Below are positions 1-9,563 of a stretch of 64,000 nucleotides of DNA, in pieces; positions within the stretch are counted from its first letter, which is position 1, and each line of letters begins with the position of its first letter. The stretch is from positions 186,001-250,000 of the forward strand of contig NZ_PJIQ01000002.1 of the NCBI RefSeq assembly GCF_002929745.1. Reading direction: 5' to 3'. This DNA comes from Arthrobacter sp. B1805. Lineage in GTDB: Bacteria > Actinomycetota > Actinomycetes > Actinomycetales > Micrococcaceae. The notes beneath the pieces are model-generated. The model was given only the letters and a program-made list of their open reading frames with translations, made no database searches and was not told the origin of the DNA. A program made the position numbers and the translations under genes.

Positions 1-1
1 G

Positions 2-1855
2 AAGACCGCCGTCGTCGAGGGCCTCGCCCAGGCGATCGTGCGGGGCGACGTGCCGGAGACCATCAAGGACAAGCAGCTGTACACGCTGGACCTCGGGTCC
101 CTCGTGGCCGGTTCGCGCTACCGCGGTGACTTCGAGGAGCGACTGAAGAAGGTGCTCAAGGAGATCCGCACCCGCGGCGACATCATCCTGTTCATCGACG
201 AGATCCACACCCTCGTCGGCGCGGGTGCCGCCGAGGGTGCCATCGACGCCGCGTCGATCCTGAAGCCCATGCTCGCGCGTGGCGAGCTCCAGACCATCGG
301 CGCCACGACGTTGGACGAGTACCGCAAGCACATCGAGAAGGACGCAGCGCTCGAGCGCCGCTTCCAGCCGATCCAGGTCGCGGAGCCGTCGGTGGCGCAC
401 GCGATCGAGATCCTCAAGGGCCTGCGGGACCGCTACGAGGCCCACCACCGCGTCTCGATCACCGACGGCGCCCTGACGAGCGCCGCGACGCTGGCGGATC
501 GCTACATCTCGGACCGTTTCCTGCCGGACAAGGCGATCGACCTCGTCGACGAAGCGGGAGCGCGACTGCGCATCCGCCGCATGACCGCTCCACCGGAGCT
601 CAAGGAGATCGACGACCGGATCGCCGACGTCAAGCGCGAAAAGGAGTCGGCTATCGACTCCCAGGACTTCGAGGGTGCTGCTGCGCTGCGCGACAAGGAG
701 CAGAAGCTCCACGACGAGCGCAGCGACAAGGAGCGCCGCTGGAAGTCGGGCGGGCTGGACGACATCGCCGAGGTGGATGAGGAACTCATCGCCGAGGTGC
801 TCGCGAACTCCACCGGTATCCCCGTGTTCAAGCTGACCGAGGCCGAGTCCTCGCGACTGCTCAACATGGAGGCCGAGCTGCACAAGCGGGTCATCGGGCA
901 GAACGAGGCGATCAAGGCCATCTCGCAGGCCATCCGCCGGACCCGTGCAGGCCTCAAGGACCCGAAGCGTCCCGGCGGCTCCTTCATTTTCGCCGGCCCC
1001 ACCGGTGTCGGTAAAACGGAGCTCGCCAAGGCGCTCGCGGAGTTCCTCTTCGGTGAAGAGGACGCCCTCATCACGCTGGACATGTCGGAGTACTCCGAGA
1101 AGCACACCGTCTCCCGGCTCTTCGGTGCCCCTCCGGGCTACGTGGGTTACGAGGAGGGTGGCCAGCTGACCGAAAAGGTCCGCCGCAAGCCGTTCTCGGT
1201 GGTGCTGTTCGACGAGGTGGAGAAGGCTCACGCCGATCTCTTCAACTCGCTGCTGCAGATCCTCGAGGACGGACGCCTCACTGACAGCCAGGGCCGCATG
1301 GTGGACTTCAAGAACACGGTGATCATCATGACCACCAACCTCGGTACGCGCGACATCTCGAAGGGTGTCATGACGGGCTTCCAGTCCGGCTCCGACACGA
1401 CGACGAGCTACAACCGGATGAAGGCGAAGGTCCAGGAGGAGCTCAAGCAGCACTTCCGGCCGGAGTTCCTCAACCGCGTCGACGACACCGTGGTGTTCCC
1501 GCAGCTCACCCAGGACGAGATCGTCCAGATCGTGGACCTGTTCCTCGAGCGCCTCAGCCGCCGCATGGCGGACAAGGGCATGACGATCGAGCTCACCCCG
1601 GCTGCGAAGGTCCTCCTCGCAACCCGCGGATACGATCCGGCGATGGGTGCCCGGCCTCTGCGCCGCACCATCCAGCGCGAGATCGAGGATCAGCTCTCCG
1701 AAAAGATCCTCTTCGGGGAGATCAAGTCGGGCGAGCGGATCGATATCGACGTAGAGGGTGAGGGCGTCGACGCACGCTTCACCTTCATCGGTCACGGTGC
1801 GCCCAAGGAGCTCGAAGACGCTCCGGCAGCGCTCGAGGCCACCGTCCCCGAGTAG
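2..1855 (+). CDS. clpC: ATP-dependent Clp protease ATPase subunit ClpC (5' end outside window)
   Basis: Hexameric AAA+ unfoldase that feeds substrates to ClpP in the cytoplasm. The window opens inside the first Walker A motif (the lysine of GVGKT is the first codon), so the N-terminal repeat domain is missing; 617 codons remain. Visible in order: first-domain Walker B (FIDEIH, near 193), the coiled-coil middle region with a UVR-like stretch (about 600-730), second Walker A (GPTGVGKTE, near 997), second Walker B (VLFDEVEKA, near 1204), and the D2 C-terminal domain. The UVR-type middle region separates ClpC from ClpB, which has a much longer M-domain. It is followed by a strong terminator. No defect is seen in the visible part. 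Confidence 0.96.
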   Translation, partial: KTAVVEGLAQAIVRGDVPETIKDKQLYTLDLGSLVAGSRYRGDFEERLKKVLKEIRTRGDIILFIDEIHTLVGAGAAEGAIDAASILKPMLARGELQTIGATTLDEYRKHIEKDAALERRFQPIQVAEPSVAHAIEILKGLRDRYEAHHRVSITDGALTSAATLADRYISDRFLPDKAIDLVDEAGARLRIRRMTAPPELKEIDDRIADVKREKESAIDSQDFEGAAALRDKEQKLHDERSDKERRWKSGGLDDIAEVDEELIAEVLANSTGIPVFKLTEAESSRLLNMEAELHKRVIGQNEAIKAISQAIRRTRAGLKDPKRPGGSFIFAGPTGVGKTELAKALAEFLFGEEDALITLDMSEYSEKHTVSRLFGAPPGYVGYEEGGQLTEKVRRKPFSVVLFDEVEKAHADLFNSLLQILEDGRLTDSQGRMVDFKNTVIIMTTNLGTRDISKGVMTGFQSGSDTTTSYNRMKAKVQEELKQHFRPEFLNRVDDTVVFPQLTQDEIVQIVDLFLERLSRRMADKGMTIELTPAAKVLLATRGYDPAMGARPLRRTIQREIEDQLSEKILFGEIKSGERIDIDVEGEGVDARFTFIGHGAPKELEDAPAALEATVPE

Positions 1856-1881
1856 GACCGGCCGCCCGGTCCGACTGCTCC

Positions 1882-1920
1882 ACGGAGAACCCGCCCTGTT
1901 AGCCAGGGCGGGTTCTCCGT
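1882..1920 (+). terminator. Rho-independent-type hairpin after clpC
   Basis: A perfect 17-bp stem (1882-1898 with 1904-1920) and a 5-nt loop lie 27 bp after the clpC stop. It is followed by TTTAAC. It isolates clpC from the downstream peptidase gene. Confidence 0.85.
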
Positions 1921-2023
1921 TTAACGAGTACTCGTGGTGCCGACAACCCGGTGCCTCCAGCAACCAATTCATCCCTGAGTGGAATGCCGTGACGCAAGCC
2001 ACAGGCGGTGATAGGGATGATCC

Positions 2024-4048
2024 ATGACCACACCCTTTTCGTCGTTCGATGAATTCGTCGCACTACCGCGCCTCAGCGGGCTCGTGCTGAACAGGGAAGG
2101 CACGCGTCTCGTCACGTCCGTGGCCACCCTGAACCCCAGGAAGACCGCCTATCACACAGCACTGTGGGAGGTGGACCCCACCGGGGAGAAGCCCGCGCGG
2201 CGGCTGACCCGTAGTTCCGACGGCGAGTCCGGCGCCGCGTTCCTCTCGAGCGGGGACCTGCTCTTCACCTCCGCGCGACCGGATCCCGACGACTCAGAAG
2301 GCGAGAAACGCCCTTCGCTCTGGCGCCTCCCGGCGACGGGTGGTGAAGCGTCGCTGCTCTTGGCGAGGGATGGAGGCGTCGCCGGGGTGACGACGGCGCA
2401 CGCAACGGACGTCGTCGTCGTGACCGGAAGTTCGCTCGCCGGATCGGCGAACGAGGGGGACGACGCCGAGCGCCGCAAGGCCCGCAAGGAGTCGGGTGTG
2501 ACCGCCATCCTGCACTCCGGCTATCCTGTCCGCTTCTGGGACGCCGATCTCGGCCCGGACGAACCGCGGTACTTCGCTCTGCAGGGCATCGACGACGACG
2601 GCGGACGGTCTCTCGACGACCTCATCCCGTCCGCCCGCGGTGGGCTGCGCGAAGCCCACCCGGTGCTGAGCCCCGACGGATCCGCGCTCTTCACGTCCCT
2701 GACCGTGCCGGAGGAGCGCGGTTCGCAGCGGACCGTCCTCGTCCGGGTCGACCTCGGGACGAAAGGGCTCGCCGTCCTGCTCGACGATCGGGAGAACGAC
2801 TACGAGCCGGGACCCGTCAGCCCGGACGGGCGGTACCTCGTGGTGGTCAAGGACCGCCGCACCACTGCCGAGCTTGCACCGCAGACGAGTCTGCTGCTGC
2901 TTCCCCTGGACGGCGGCGCTCCGACGCCGCTGGCCGAGGAGTGGGATCGATGGCCGTCCCCGCTCGCCTGGCTACCCGACGGCTCGGGCCTCGTGGTCAC
3001 AGCGGACGACGACGGCGGAGCACCCGTCTTCGTGATCGACGTCGCCACGGGCGGCGTCCGCCGCGTGACGGAGGACGCCGCGGCATACTCGGACGTCCAG
3101 GTGTCCCCGGACGGCACGATGGCCTACGCCCTTCGCAGTTCCTACCTGTTCCCGGCCGAGGCCGTGTGCATAGATCTTGCCTCCGGTGCGACCGAGCGGT
3201 TGCTCAACCCGGCGGAGCGGCCGGCGTTGCCGGGGTCCCTCGAGCGGATCGAATCGGTCGGCGAGGACGGTCAGCCGGTGAGATCGTGGCTCGTGCTGCC
3301 CGACGGTGCGTCTGCCGAATCGCCCGTACCGGCGCTGCTGTGGATCCACGGGGGCCCGATCGGGTCGTGGAATGCCTGGACGTGGCGTTGGTCGCCGTGG
3401 ATCATGGCGGCACGCGGGTACGCCGTCCTGCTGCCCGATCCAGCGCTGTCCACGGGGTACGGCCAGCACATGGTCGACCGCGGGTGGGGTCAGTGGGGCC
3501 GCGCCCCGTACACCGACCTGATGGCCGCAACGGACGGTCTGGTGGCGAGGAGTGACATCGACGGGTCGCGTATCGCAGCGATGGGTGGCAGCTTTGGCGG
3601 TTACATGGCCAATTGGATCGCCGGACACACGGACCGCTTCGCAGCGATCGTCACCCATGCAAGCCTGTGGTCGCTCGACCAGTTCGGGCCGACGACGGAT
3701 GCTGCCTACTACTGGGAGCGGGAGATGACGCCCGAGGCCAGGGACGAGAATTCACCACACAGGTTCGTGGCCGATATCAGCACACCGATGCTCGTCATCC
3801 ACGGCGACAAGGACTATCGGGTCCCGATCGGGGAGGGCCTCCGGCTCTGGTACGAGCTGTTGTCCATGTCCCGGTTGCCTGCGGACGACGCGGGCAGTAC
3901 GCCCCACCGTTTCCTCTACTTCCCGGACGAGAACCACTGGATCCTCAAGCCCCAGCACGCGAAGATCTGGTACGGGGTCGTCGAGGCATTCCTGGCGTCC
4001 AATGTCCTGGGGGAGGAGCGGGACCTACCGACCGAGCTGGGCCTGTAG
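2024..4048 (+). CDS. S9 family (prolyl oligopeptidase-type) serine peptidase
   Basis: Predicted cytoplasmic oligopeptidase or acylaminoacyl peptidase of family S9; 674 aa is normal for the family. The N-terminal two-thirds has repeated SPDG-type strands typical of the beta-propeller that gates the active site. The C-terminal alpha/beta hydrolase domain carries the nucleophile in GGSFGGYM (Ser523), an HGDKDYRV loop (Asp597) and DENHW (His638), so the triad is complete. No signal peptide is seen. The ATG at 2024 follows a weak AGGGA or -10-like sequence and has no strong Shine-Dalgarno site. The gene sits alone between the clpC terminator and an acetyltransferase gene. The exact substrate cannot be read from sequence. 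Confidence 0.9.
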   Translation: MTTPFSSFDEFVALPRLSGLVLNREGTRLVTSVATLNPRKTAYHTALWEVDPTGEKPARRLTRSSDGESGAAFLSSGDLLFTSARPDPDDSEGEKRPSLWRLPATGGEASLLLARDGGVAGVTTAHATDVVVVTGSSLAGSANEGDDAERRKARKESGVTAILHSGYPVRFWDADLGPDEPRYFALQGIDDDGGRSLDDLIPSARGGLREAHPVLSPDGSALFTSLTVPEERGSQRTVLVRVDLGTKGLAVLLDDRENDYEPGPVSPDGRYLVVVKDRRTTAELAPQTSLLLLPLDGGAPTPLAEEWDRWPSPLAWLPDGSGLVVTADDDGGAPVFVIDVATGGVRRVTEDAAAYSDVQVSPDGTMAYALRSSYLFPAEAVCIDLASGATERLLNPAERPALPGSLERIESVGEDGQPVRSWLVLPDGASAESPVPALLWIHGGPIGSWNAWTWRWSPWIMAARGYAVLLPDPALSTGYGQHMVDRGWGQWGRAPYTDLMAATDGLVARSDIDGSRIAAMGGSFGGYMANWIAGHTDRFAAIVTHASLWSLDQFGPTTDAAYYWEREMTPEARDENSPHRFVADISTPMLVIHGDKDYRVPIGEGLRLWYELLSMSRLPADDAGSTPHRFLYFPDENHWILKPQHAKIWYGVVEAFLASNVLGEERDLPTELGL

Positions 4049-4070
4049 GCGCGGGGCAGCGCGCGCTCAG

Positions 4071-4076
4071 TAGAGT
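4071..4076 (+). promoter_or_regulatory. Candidate -10 box of a leaderless mRNA
   Basis: TAGAGT ends 7 nt before the ATG at 4084 and there is no Shine-Dalgarno site. This spacing puts the transcription start at or next to the start codon. It supports 4084 as the translation start of the acetyltransferase. Confidence 0.5.
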
Positions 4077-4083
4077 TGGGTGG

Positions 4084-4593
4084 ATGACCCTGTCCTTCAC
4101 GATCCGGCCGGCCCGTACCACCGATGTTCCCGCTATCAAGGCTCTCGTCGAGCCGCTCGCCCAGGAGCGCATCCTGATGGCGAAGGAGACGGTGGCCTAC
4201 TACGAGGGACTGCCCGAGTTCCGGATCGCACAGTCCGACGGCGGCGAGGTGCTGGGCTGCGGAGCGCTTCACGTCATGTGGGAGGACCTCGCCGAGGTCC
4301 GCACACTGGCGACCTCTCCTGCCGCGCGCGGTCGGGGAGTCGGCCACGCCCTCGTCGAGGAACTGCTGGAGCAGGCACGGGCCTTCGGCGTGAACCGCGT
4401 CTTCTGCCTGACGTTCGAGGTCGACTTCTTCCGGCGCCACGGTTTCGAGGTGATGGCGGACCAGTCAGCCGTCGATCCCCGGATCTACTCCGAGCTGCTC
4501 CGCTCGCACGACGAAGGCATCGCGGAGTTCCTCGACCTGGCGCGGGTCAAGCCGAACACTCTCGGCAACACGCGGATGATCCGCCAGCTGTGA
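4084..4593 (+). CDS. argA: GNAT-family amino-acid N-acetyltransferase (ArgA-like)
   Basis: Probable N-acetylglutamate synthase of the short actinobacterial type, which would feed arginine synthesis by acetylating glutamate (or glutamine) with acetyl-CoA. It is 169 aa, a single GNAT domain. The acetyl-CoA binding motif is ARGRGVGHAL (residues 81-90), and the C-terminal part has the FFRRHGFE strand typical of this group. The start at 4084 is chosen because the longer in-frame reading overlaps the S9 peptidase gene, and because a -10-like box lies 7 nt upstream. The neighbours do not belong to the arginine pathway, so the substrate assignment rests on domain style only. A general GNAT of other specificity remains possible. 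Confidence 0.75.
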   Translation: MTLSFTIRPARTTDVPAIKALVEPLAQERILMAKETVAYYEGLPEFRIAQSDGGEVLGCGALHVMWEDLAEVRTLATSPAARGRGVGHALVEELLEQARAFGVNRVFCLTFEVDFFRRHGFEVMADQSAVDPRIYSELLRSHDEGIAEFLDLARVKPNTLGNTRMIRQL

Positions 4594-4642
4594 GCGGTGC
4601 GGCGGGGCAGGGCTGGCTTTCCGCAGCTCGGCGGGGATAAGG

Positions 4643-4654
4643 TAAGACTGCTTA
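4643..4654 (+). promoter_or_regulatory. Palindromic stress-promoter element upstream of csbD
   Basis: TAAGACTGCTTA has 4-bp inverted arms around 4 nt and lies 70 nt before the csbD ATG. It overlaps a possible -10 hexamer (TAGCAT, 4653-4658). Similar elements occur before the GlsB-like gene and the DUF2382 gene in this window. Confidence 0.45.
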
Positions 4655-4724
4655 GCATTCCTGTGGGAGTGCCGGCACGCCACCGGAACCGGTGGCCGTA
4701 CACCGAGCTGAAGGAGGTCCGACT

Positions 4725-4904
4725 ATGGGACTGGATGACAAGATCGGGAACAAGGGCGAGAACCTGGGCGGCAAGCTCAAGGAAGGCCTCGGCAAGGCGA
4801 CCGGCGACGAGGGCATGGAGGCCGAGGGCCACAAGGACCAGGCCAGCTCGAACGTCAAGGACGCGGCCGAGAACGTCAAGGACGCATTCAAGCAGGGTCG
4901 CTGA
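4725..4904 (+). CDS. CsbD family stress-response protein
   Basis: Small, highly charged cytoplasmic protein of 59 aa, Lys/Glu/Asp/Gly-rich, with the CsbD pattern of amphipathic repeats (GLDDKIGNKGENLGGKLKEG, then a second NVKDAAENVKDAF unit). CsbD proteins belong to general stress regulons (SigB-dependent in Bacillus); their biochemical role is unknown. The start at 4725 is set by AAGGAGGT 6-13 nt upstream; the earlier in-frame Met lacks such a site. It is monocistronic, ended by a hairpin at 4944-4980, and is preceded by the palindrome at 4643. Confidence 0.9.
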   Translation: MGLDDKIGNKGENLGGKLKEGLGKATGDEGMEAEGHKDQASSNVKDAAENVKDAFKQGR

Positions 4905-4943
4905 CCCAGCCGGGCCGCACGGAGAAGCGTGCGCGCCGGCCTT

Positions 4944-4980
4944 CTGAGGGAGGGCGCCCGATTCCGGGCCCCTTCCTCAG
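4944..4980 (+). terminator. Hairpin terminator after csbD
   Basis: About 16 bp of stem with one G-T pair and one bulged base encloses an ATTC loop. GCGTTTAAC follows. It lies 40 bp past the csbD stop. Confidence 0.65.
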
Positions 4981-5156
4981 GCGTTTAACGGGCTTCGGAC
5001 AGGCTGGCCCGAGGTGACGGGGCGGCACCCGGATAGCCGTGTGCTGCTATAGGCAGGGGCAGGAACGGGCGGTAACGTTTCCAGTGGCCGGGGTGGTCCA
5101 TGGAAGGCGGGCTGCAGGCTGTCGTAGTGTTCGTTCACAGCCAAGGAGCAGCCGTC

Positions 5157-6158
5157 ATGAAAAAGCTCATCAATGATCCCAGAGCCGTGGTCGACGAGTC
5201 CGTCGAAGGATTCGGTCTGGCCCACGCCGACCTCGTGACCGTGCATCCGGACCCTCTCTTCATCACCCGCAAGGACGCGCCGGTTCAGGGCAAGGTGGGA
5301 CTCGTCTCCGGTGGCGGCAGCGGCCATGAGCCGCTCCACGCGGGCTTCGTGGGTCGCGGGATGCTCGACGCGGCTGTCCCGGGAGCTGTCTTCACCTCCC
5401 CCACTCCCGATCAGATCATCCCTGCCACGGCTGCGGTCGATGGTGGTGCCGGTGTCCTGCACATCGTCAAGAACTACACCGGTGACGTCCTGAATTTCGA
5501 GACGGCGGCCGAGATGGCCGAAGCTGACGGCGTCTCCGTGCGCTCCGTGCTCGTGAACGACGACGTCGCCGTGGAGGATTCGCTGTACACCGCCGGCCGG
5601 CGAGGCGTGGGTGGAACAGTCTTCGTTGAACGGATCGCGGGGGCCGCCGCGGAACGCGGTGACGACCTCGATGGCGTCACCGCGGTGGCGCAGCGTGTCG
5701 TGGACAGCGTCCGCTCCATGGGTGTCGCCCTGGCCGCCTGCACGGTTCCGCATGCCGGGGTGCCGAGTTTCGAGCTCGCTGAGGACGAGATCGAGATCGG
5801 TATCGGCATCCACGGGGAGCCGGGGCGGCACCGCATCGCCATGGAGGACGCCGACGGCATCACGCAGCGACTTCTCGACCCCATCGTCGCGGATCTCCGG
5901 CTGACAGCGGGAGACCGCACGCTCGTGCTGGTCAACGGCATGGGCGGAACACCCGCGAGCGAGCTGTACATCGTGTTCCGGAAGGTCGCTCAGCTGCTCG
6001 ATGGACTCGGTGTGACGATCGAGCGATCCCTCGTCGGGAACTACATTACCGCGCTCGAGATGCAGGGTGCGTCGCTGACCATCCTGCGGGTCGACGACGA
6101 GATGCTCGAACTCTGGGACACCCCCGTCAACACCGCAGCGCTGCGCTGGGGGGCATGA
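5157..6158 (+). CDS. dhaK: Dihydroxyacetone kinase, substrate-binding subunit DhaK
   Basis: Binds dihydroxyacetone covalently and presents it to DhaL for phosphorylation to DHAP. It is 333 aa, normal for the family. Visible features are the [11 protein letters not shown] loop (51-61) and the substrate-binding histidine in GIGIHGEPG (His219). The start at 5157 follows AAGGAG 8 nt upstream; an earlier in-frame ATG at 5100 adds a non-conserved 19-residue leader without a ribosome site. It overlaps dhaL by 4 nt (ATGA), so DhaK and DhaL are probably translationally coupled. It is the first gene of dhaKLM; the promoter probably lies in the 180 bp upstream. Confidence 0.95.
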   Translation: MKKLINDPRAVVDESVEGFGLAHADLVTVHPDPLFITRKDAPVQGKVGLVSGGGSGHEPLHAGFVGRGMLDAAVPGAVFTSPTPDQIIPATAAVDGGAGVLHIVKNYTGDVLNFETAAEMAEADGVSVRSVLVNDDVAVEDSLYTAGRRGVGGTVFVERIAGAAAERGDDLDGVTAVAQRVVDSVRSMGVALAACTVPHAGVPSFELAEDEIEIGIGIHGEPGRHRIAMEDADGITQRLLDPIVADLRLTAGDRTLVLVNGMGGTPASELYIVFRKVAQLLDGLGVTIERSLVGNYITALEMQGASLTILRVDDEMLELWDTPVNTAALRWGA

Positions 6159-6811
6159 GGATGACGACGGACCTCGACGCCCAGTGGGCTGTCCGGTGGG
6201 TGCGGGAGACGGCCCGCGTCGTCGCCGAGAACCGCGCACTGCTGATCGACCTCGACCGCGCCATCGGCGATGCCGACCACGGCGAGAACCTCGACCGCGG
6301 GTTCAGCGCGGTCGTCGCCAAACTCGATTCCGCTGATGTGCCGTCCACCCCGGCGGCCGTCCTCGAGCAGGTCGCGATGACCCTGATGTCGACGGTGGGT
6401 GGCGCTGCCGGTCCGCTGTACGGGACTGCTTTCCTGCGCGCGGCGACCTCCGTCGGTGACGCCGACGTGATCGACGCGGAGACTGCCGCCGCGATGATCA
6501 GGGCTGCACGCGACGGCATCGTCGCGCGAGGGAAGGCGGAGGTAGGAGACAAGACGATGGTCGATGCCTGGACGCCTGCCTCGGAATCTGCAGAGACTGC
6601 CGCCCAGGCAGGAGCGAACGCCCCGGACGTCCTCGCCGCAGCCGCCAACGCCGCCCATGCGGGTGCTGTGGCGACGGAACCCCTGATCGCACGCAAGGGC
6701 AGGGCGAGCTACCTCGGTGAGCGCAGCGCGGGCCACCAGGACCCCGGCGCCGTGTCGACCGCCCTGATCCTGCAGGCTGCTGCGGACTCCGCTGGTGGGG
6801 CGGTGGCATGA
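6155..6811 (+). CDS. dhaL: Dihydroxyacetone kinase, ADP-binding subunit DhaL
   Basis: Holds a tightly bound ADP that is recharged by DhaM and transfers the phosphate to dihydroxyacetone on DhaK. It is 218 aa. The metal/nucleotide-binding acidic cluster is [17 protein letters not shown] (about 33-49), and the [14 protein letters not shown] segment is typical of the DhaL fold. The start overlaps the dhaK stop as ATGA; a second ATG two codons later (6161) is an alternative. It overlaps dhaM by 4 nt in the same way. A separate DhaL plus DhaM means a PTS-type rather than an ATP-dependent kinase. Confidence 0.94.
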   Translation: MRMTTDLDAQWAVRWVRETARVVAENRALLIDLDRAIGDADHGENLDRGFSAVVAKLDSADVPSTPAAVLEQVAMTLMSTVGGAAGPLYGTAFLRAATSVGDADVIDAETAAAMIRAARDGIVARGKAEVGDKTMVDAWTPASESAETAAQAGANAPDVLAAAANAAHAGAVATEPLIARKGRASYLGERSAGHQDPGAVSTALILQAAADSAGGAVA

Positions 6812-7557
6812 GCGTCGGGCTGGTCGTCGTCTCGCACAGCGAGAAGATCGCGGAGGGCGTCGTCGAACTGGCAGCCCAGATGGCGCCCGACGTCGTCATC
6901 GTCGCGGCCGGGGGAGCGGACGACGGCGAGGGCCGCCCCGCTCGCATCGGTACGAGCTTCGACCGCGTGCAGGCCGCGATCGAGCGCGCCTCGGGTGGTG
7001 ACGGGGTGGTGATCCTGACCGATCTCGGGTCGGCCGTCATGACCGCTGAGATGGTGCTCGAATTCCTGGAGCCGGAAGCACGCGCGTCCGTCCGGCTGGC
7101 ACAGGCGGCCCTCGTGGAGGGTGCGGTCGCGGCGGCCGTGCAGGCACAGGGCAGGTCCACACTCGATGAGGTGCTCCGGGCGGCGGAGGGCGCCGTCGTC
7201 TCCATCCGGCCCGAGGAGCTCGAACCATTCGTCAGCCATGCTGCGGCCGCTCCGGGACAGGGCGACGCCGACGAAGCGCCGTCATCGGCAGGAGGGCCGA
7301 CGGCCAGCGGGGCGTGGGTACTGCCGAACCAGATGGGCCTGCACGCCCGGCCTGCTGCCGCTTTGGCCACCGGGCTCGCGGAGCTCGATGCCGAGGTGAC
7401 GGTGAACGGTGTCGACGGCAAGTCGGTGATGCTCCTCATGAGCCTCGGTCTCGGTCAGGGCCGGACGGTCACCGCCGAGGCCAATGGCCCCGATGCGCAG
7501 GCCGCCGTGGATTTCATCGGTGAGGCCGTCGAATCGGGCTTCGGCGAGTCGGACTGA
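6808..7557 (+). CDS. dhaM: PTS-dependent dihydroxyacetone kinase phosphotransferase DhaM (EIIA-Man + HPr fusion)
   Basis: Passes phosphate from the PTS (EI/HPr) to ADP bound on DhaL. It is 249 aa in two parts: an N-terminal EIIA-mannose-like domain (about 1-130) with the phospho-acceptor His10 in VVVSHSEKI, an acidic/Ala/Ser linker (about 140-168), and a C-terminal HPr domain with NQMGLHARPAA (His179). It lacks the third, truncated EI-like domain found in the E. coli protein. The built-in HPr complements the free HPr encoded at 26008. It is the last gene of dhaKLM. The following 98 bp separate it from the convergent mutY; no clear terminator was found there. Confidence 0.93.
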   Translation: MSVGLVVVSHSEKIAEGVVELAAQMAPDVVIVAAGGADDGEGRPARIGTSFDRVQAAIERASGGDGVVILTDLGSAVMTAEMVLEFLEPEARASVRLAQAALVEGAVAAAVQAQGRSTLDEVLRAAEGAVVSIRPEELEPFVSHAAAAPGQGDADEAPSSAGGPTASGAWVLPNQMGLHARPAAALATGLAELDAEVTVNGVDGKSVMLLMSLGLGQGRTVTAEANGPDAQAAVDFIGEAVESGFGESD

Positions 7558-7655
7558 CGGCTGGGCCGTACCTGGCAACCGGTCGGGAGGCAGGGGCCTC
7601 CGAGCGCCGGGGCGCCTTCCCATCGGGGCAGCACGTAATGCTCCGTCAGCGGCTC

Positions 7656-8675
7656 CTAGCCGGGCAGGCAGATCCCGGCCGGCGTCTCCTCAGCGAGCCC
7701 GTCGGTCAGGAGCCCGGCGAGCGCACGTTCGAGCTGCTCGCCGGGAGCACGTAGACTGTGCAGTCGCGTGAGGGCGTCCGGGCGGCCCGGCGTGCCGGTT
7801 CCACTCGCCACGGTATCGATGACCAGGTCCACCGGACCCTGCATCAGGAGGGGGCGTGGCACAGGGCCGACGGCGTCCCTCAGCACGGCGACGATCGCGC
7901 CGCGCACCTGTCGGTCGGTCCCGGCCCACGCCTGCCCCTTGGGCACGTACTCCGGAGCCGGGCGCCCAGCTGCAACCCAGGCGCACGCGTCCACCACGGG
8001 ACATGCGTCGCACAGAGGGGCGCGGGCCGTGCAGATGACCGCTCCGAGCTCCATCACTCCGGCATTCCAACGGACGGACCCGGCGTCGTCGTCCGGCAGG
8101 AGCGTCACCGCCCGCTTCATCTCGGCAGCCGTCAGCGCCGGAGCAGGGAGCGCACTGCCCCCGACGAGGCGGGCATGGACGCGCCGGATGTTGGTGTCCA
8201 CGACGGTCTCGCGCTTCCCGAAAGCGAAAGCGGCCACTGCGGCTGCGGTGTACGTGCCGACCCCCGGTAGGGACAGGAGTTCGTCATACGTGGCAGGCAC
8301 CACGCCGCCGTGATCCGAGACGATCGCACTCGCAGCGGCGTGGAGGCGGAGGGCCCGGCGGGGGTACCCGAGCCGGCCCCAGTGCCGGACGGCGGCTCCC
8401 GACGGTTCTGCCGCGAGGTGCGCGGGAGCGGGCCAGCGTTCGAGCCACTCTCGCCACACCGGCAGGACGCGCACGACCGGGGTCTGCTGCAGCATGACCT
8501 CGCTGACGAGGATGCCCCATGGCGAGCACGATGGTTCGCGCCAGGGCAGGTCGCGGGCAGCCGCGGTGAACCAGTCGCTGATCCGACGGTGGAGGTCCTC
8601 CAGCGAGTGTGCAGCGCCACCGGCAGCGCCGTCGGCGCGCGCGGAACCCTCGGCGGTTCCGGGGTCGATGCTCAT
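7656..8675 (-). CDS. mutY: A/G-specific adenine DNA glycosylase MutY
   Basis: Removes adenine mispaired with 8-oxoguanine or G in base-excision repair. It is 339 aa. Visible: catalytic Glu59 in SEVMLQQT, helix-hairpin-helix LPGVGTYTA (136-144), catalytic Asp160 in VVDTN, and the [4Fe-4S] ligands Cys215-x6-Cys222-x2-Cys225-x5-Cys231, all intact. The C-terminal part (about 240-339) is short and divergent from the usual MutT-like recognition domain. The start at 8675 is fixed by AGGAG 5-9 nt upstream; a longer in-frame reading adds 31 unlikely residues. It is divergent from the gene at 8762, and disA and radA lie nearby. Confidence 0.95.
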   Translation of the reverse strand: MSIDPGTAEGSARADGAAGGAAHSLEDLHRRISDWFTAAARDLPWREPSCSPWGILVSEVMLQQTPVVRVLPVWREWLERWPAPAHLAAEPSGAAVRHWGRLGYPRRALRLHAAASAIVSDHGGVVPATYDELLSLPGVGTYTAAAVAAFAFGKRETVVDTNIRRVHARLVGGSALPAPALTAAEMKRAVTLLPDDDAGSVRWNAGVMELGAVICTARAPLCDACPVVDACAWVAAGRPAPEYVPKGQAWAGTDRQVRGAIVAVLRDAVGPVPRPLLMQGPVDLVIDTVASGTGTPGRPDALTRLHSLRAPGEQLERALAGLLTDGLAEETPAGICLPG

Positions 8676-8749
8676 GGTTGCTCCTGTGTCCTTGTCGTGA
8701 ATACTGTATCCACCGGCGTGGTGCCGGAAGGAATGCGAGGAGCGCTCCC

Positions 8750-8755
8750 TAGCCT
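8750..8755 (+). promoter_or_regulatory. Candidate -10 box of a leaderless mRNA
   Basis: TAGCCT ends 6 nt before the ATG at 8762 and no Shine-Dalgarno site is present. An ATG at 8758 lies out of frame with the long ORF. This supports a leaderless start at 8762. Confidence 0.5.
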
Positions 8756-8761
8756 TGATGG

Positions 8762-9523
8762 ATGGCATCTAGTGGTGATCACCGGACGGGCAGGCGGTTC
8801 AGCGGCGGGCGGAGATCGAGCCCCGCCGTGTACCGTCGGCGCAGGCTTGCGGTGATCATCCTGGCGCTCCTCGTGGTGTCGGCGATCGCCGTCGGTGGCG
8901 CGACGCTGGCGGGGATGCTCGGTCGCGGCTCGGATGCCCTGGCCGGCGGAAGCACCACGTCGGAGGCGACGCCGTCACCAGCGGGCGACCCTGCGGCGAC
9001 TGCCAGCACTGACCCGGGCAGTGCCGTCCCGTCCGAGTCCGCCCCGGCAAGTGCAGGTCCCAGTGCAGACCCCAGTGCCGTGCCCTCACCCAGCGCCACC
9101 ACGCCGGAGCCCTCGGCCATGCCGGACGCCGATCCGGATGCCTGTGAGTCCGCGTCCGTCGTCGTCGTGGCCGAGACGGACAAACAGGCCTATGAGCCGG
9201 GCGAGAAACCCTCGCTGTCGCTCGTCGTCCGCAACAACGGCGTGGCGCCCTGCACGGTCAACGTCGGTACCTCCCAGATGGAGTTCGTCCTGACGAGGGA
9301 CGACGAGCGGGTCTTCTCATCCATCGACTGTCAGCAGGCTTCCCAGGATCTCGAGCGCACCATTGCTCCCGGCGGGGAGGAGCGCGCGACGTTCGAATGG
9401 TCCCGCAACCGCACCGTCCCGGGGTGCACCGTCGTGGCCGACGAACCGGGGTCCGGGACCTACTCCCTGATTACGAGGCTCGGCGCAAGGAGCAGCGAAG
9501 CGGTGCAGTTCACGCTGCAGTAG
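8762..9523 (+). CDS. Membrane-anchored protein with Ser/Pro/Ala-rich linker and beta-type extracellular domain
   Basis: Unknown function, 253 aa. Order: short basic cytoplasmic tail (1-28, Arg-rich), one transmembrane helix (about 29-53), a low-complexity Ser/Pro/Ala/Thr linker (about 60-122), and a C-terminal domain (about 125-253) with alternating beta strands and several cysteines that could form disulfides outside the cell. The C-terminal part has the look of an immunoglobulin-like domain (EPGEKPSLSLVVRNNG, GTYSL strands). The linker suggests it crosses the cell wall. It is divergent from mutY and convergent with disA. I do not recognise the family. Confidence 0.8.
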   Translation: MASSGDHRTGRRFSGGRRSSPAVYRRRRLAVIILALLVVSAIAVGGATLAGMLGRGSDALAGGSTTSEATPSPAGDPAATASTDPGSAVPSESAPASAGPSADPSAVPSPSATTPEPSAMPDADPDACESASVVVVAETDKQAYEPGEKPSLSLVVRNNGVAPCTVNVGTSQMEFVLTRDDERVFSSIDCQQASQDLERTIAPGGEERATFEWSRNRTVPGCTVVADEPGSGTYSLITRLGARSSEAVQFTLQ

Positions 9524-9563
9524 GACCTCGGTTTCGTCCCCGGAGCGGGGTGACGGATCAGTT

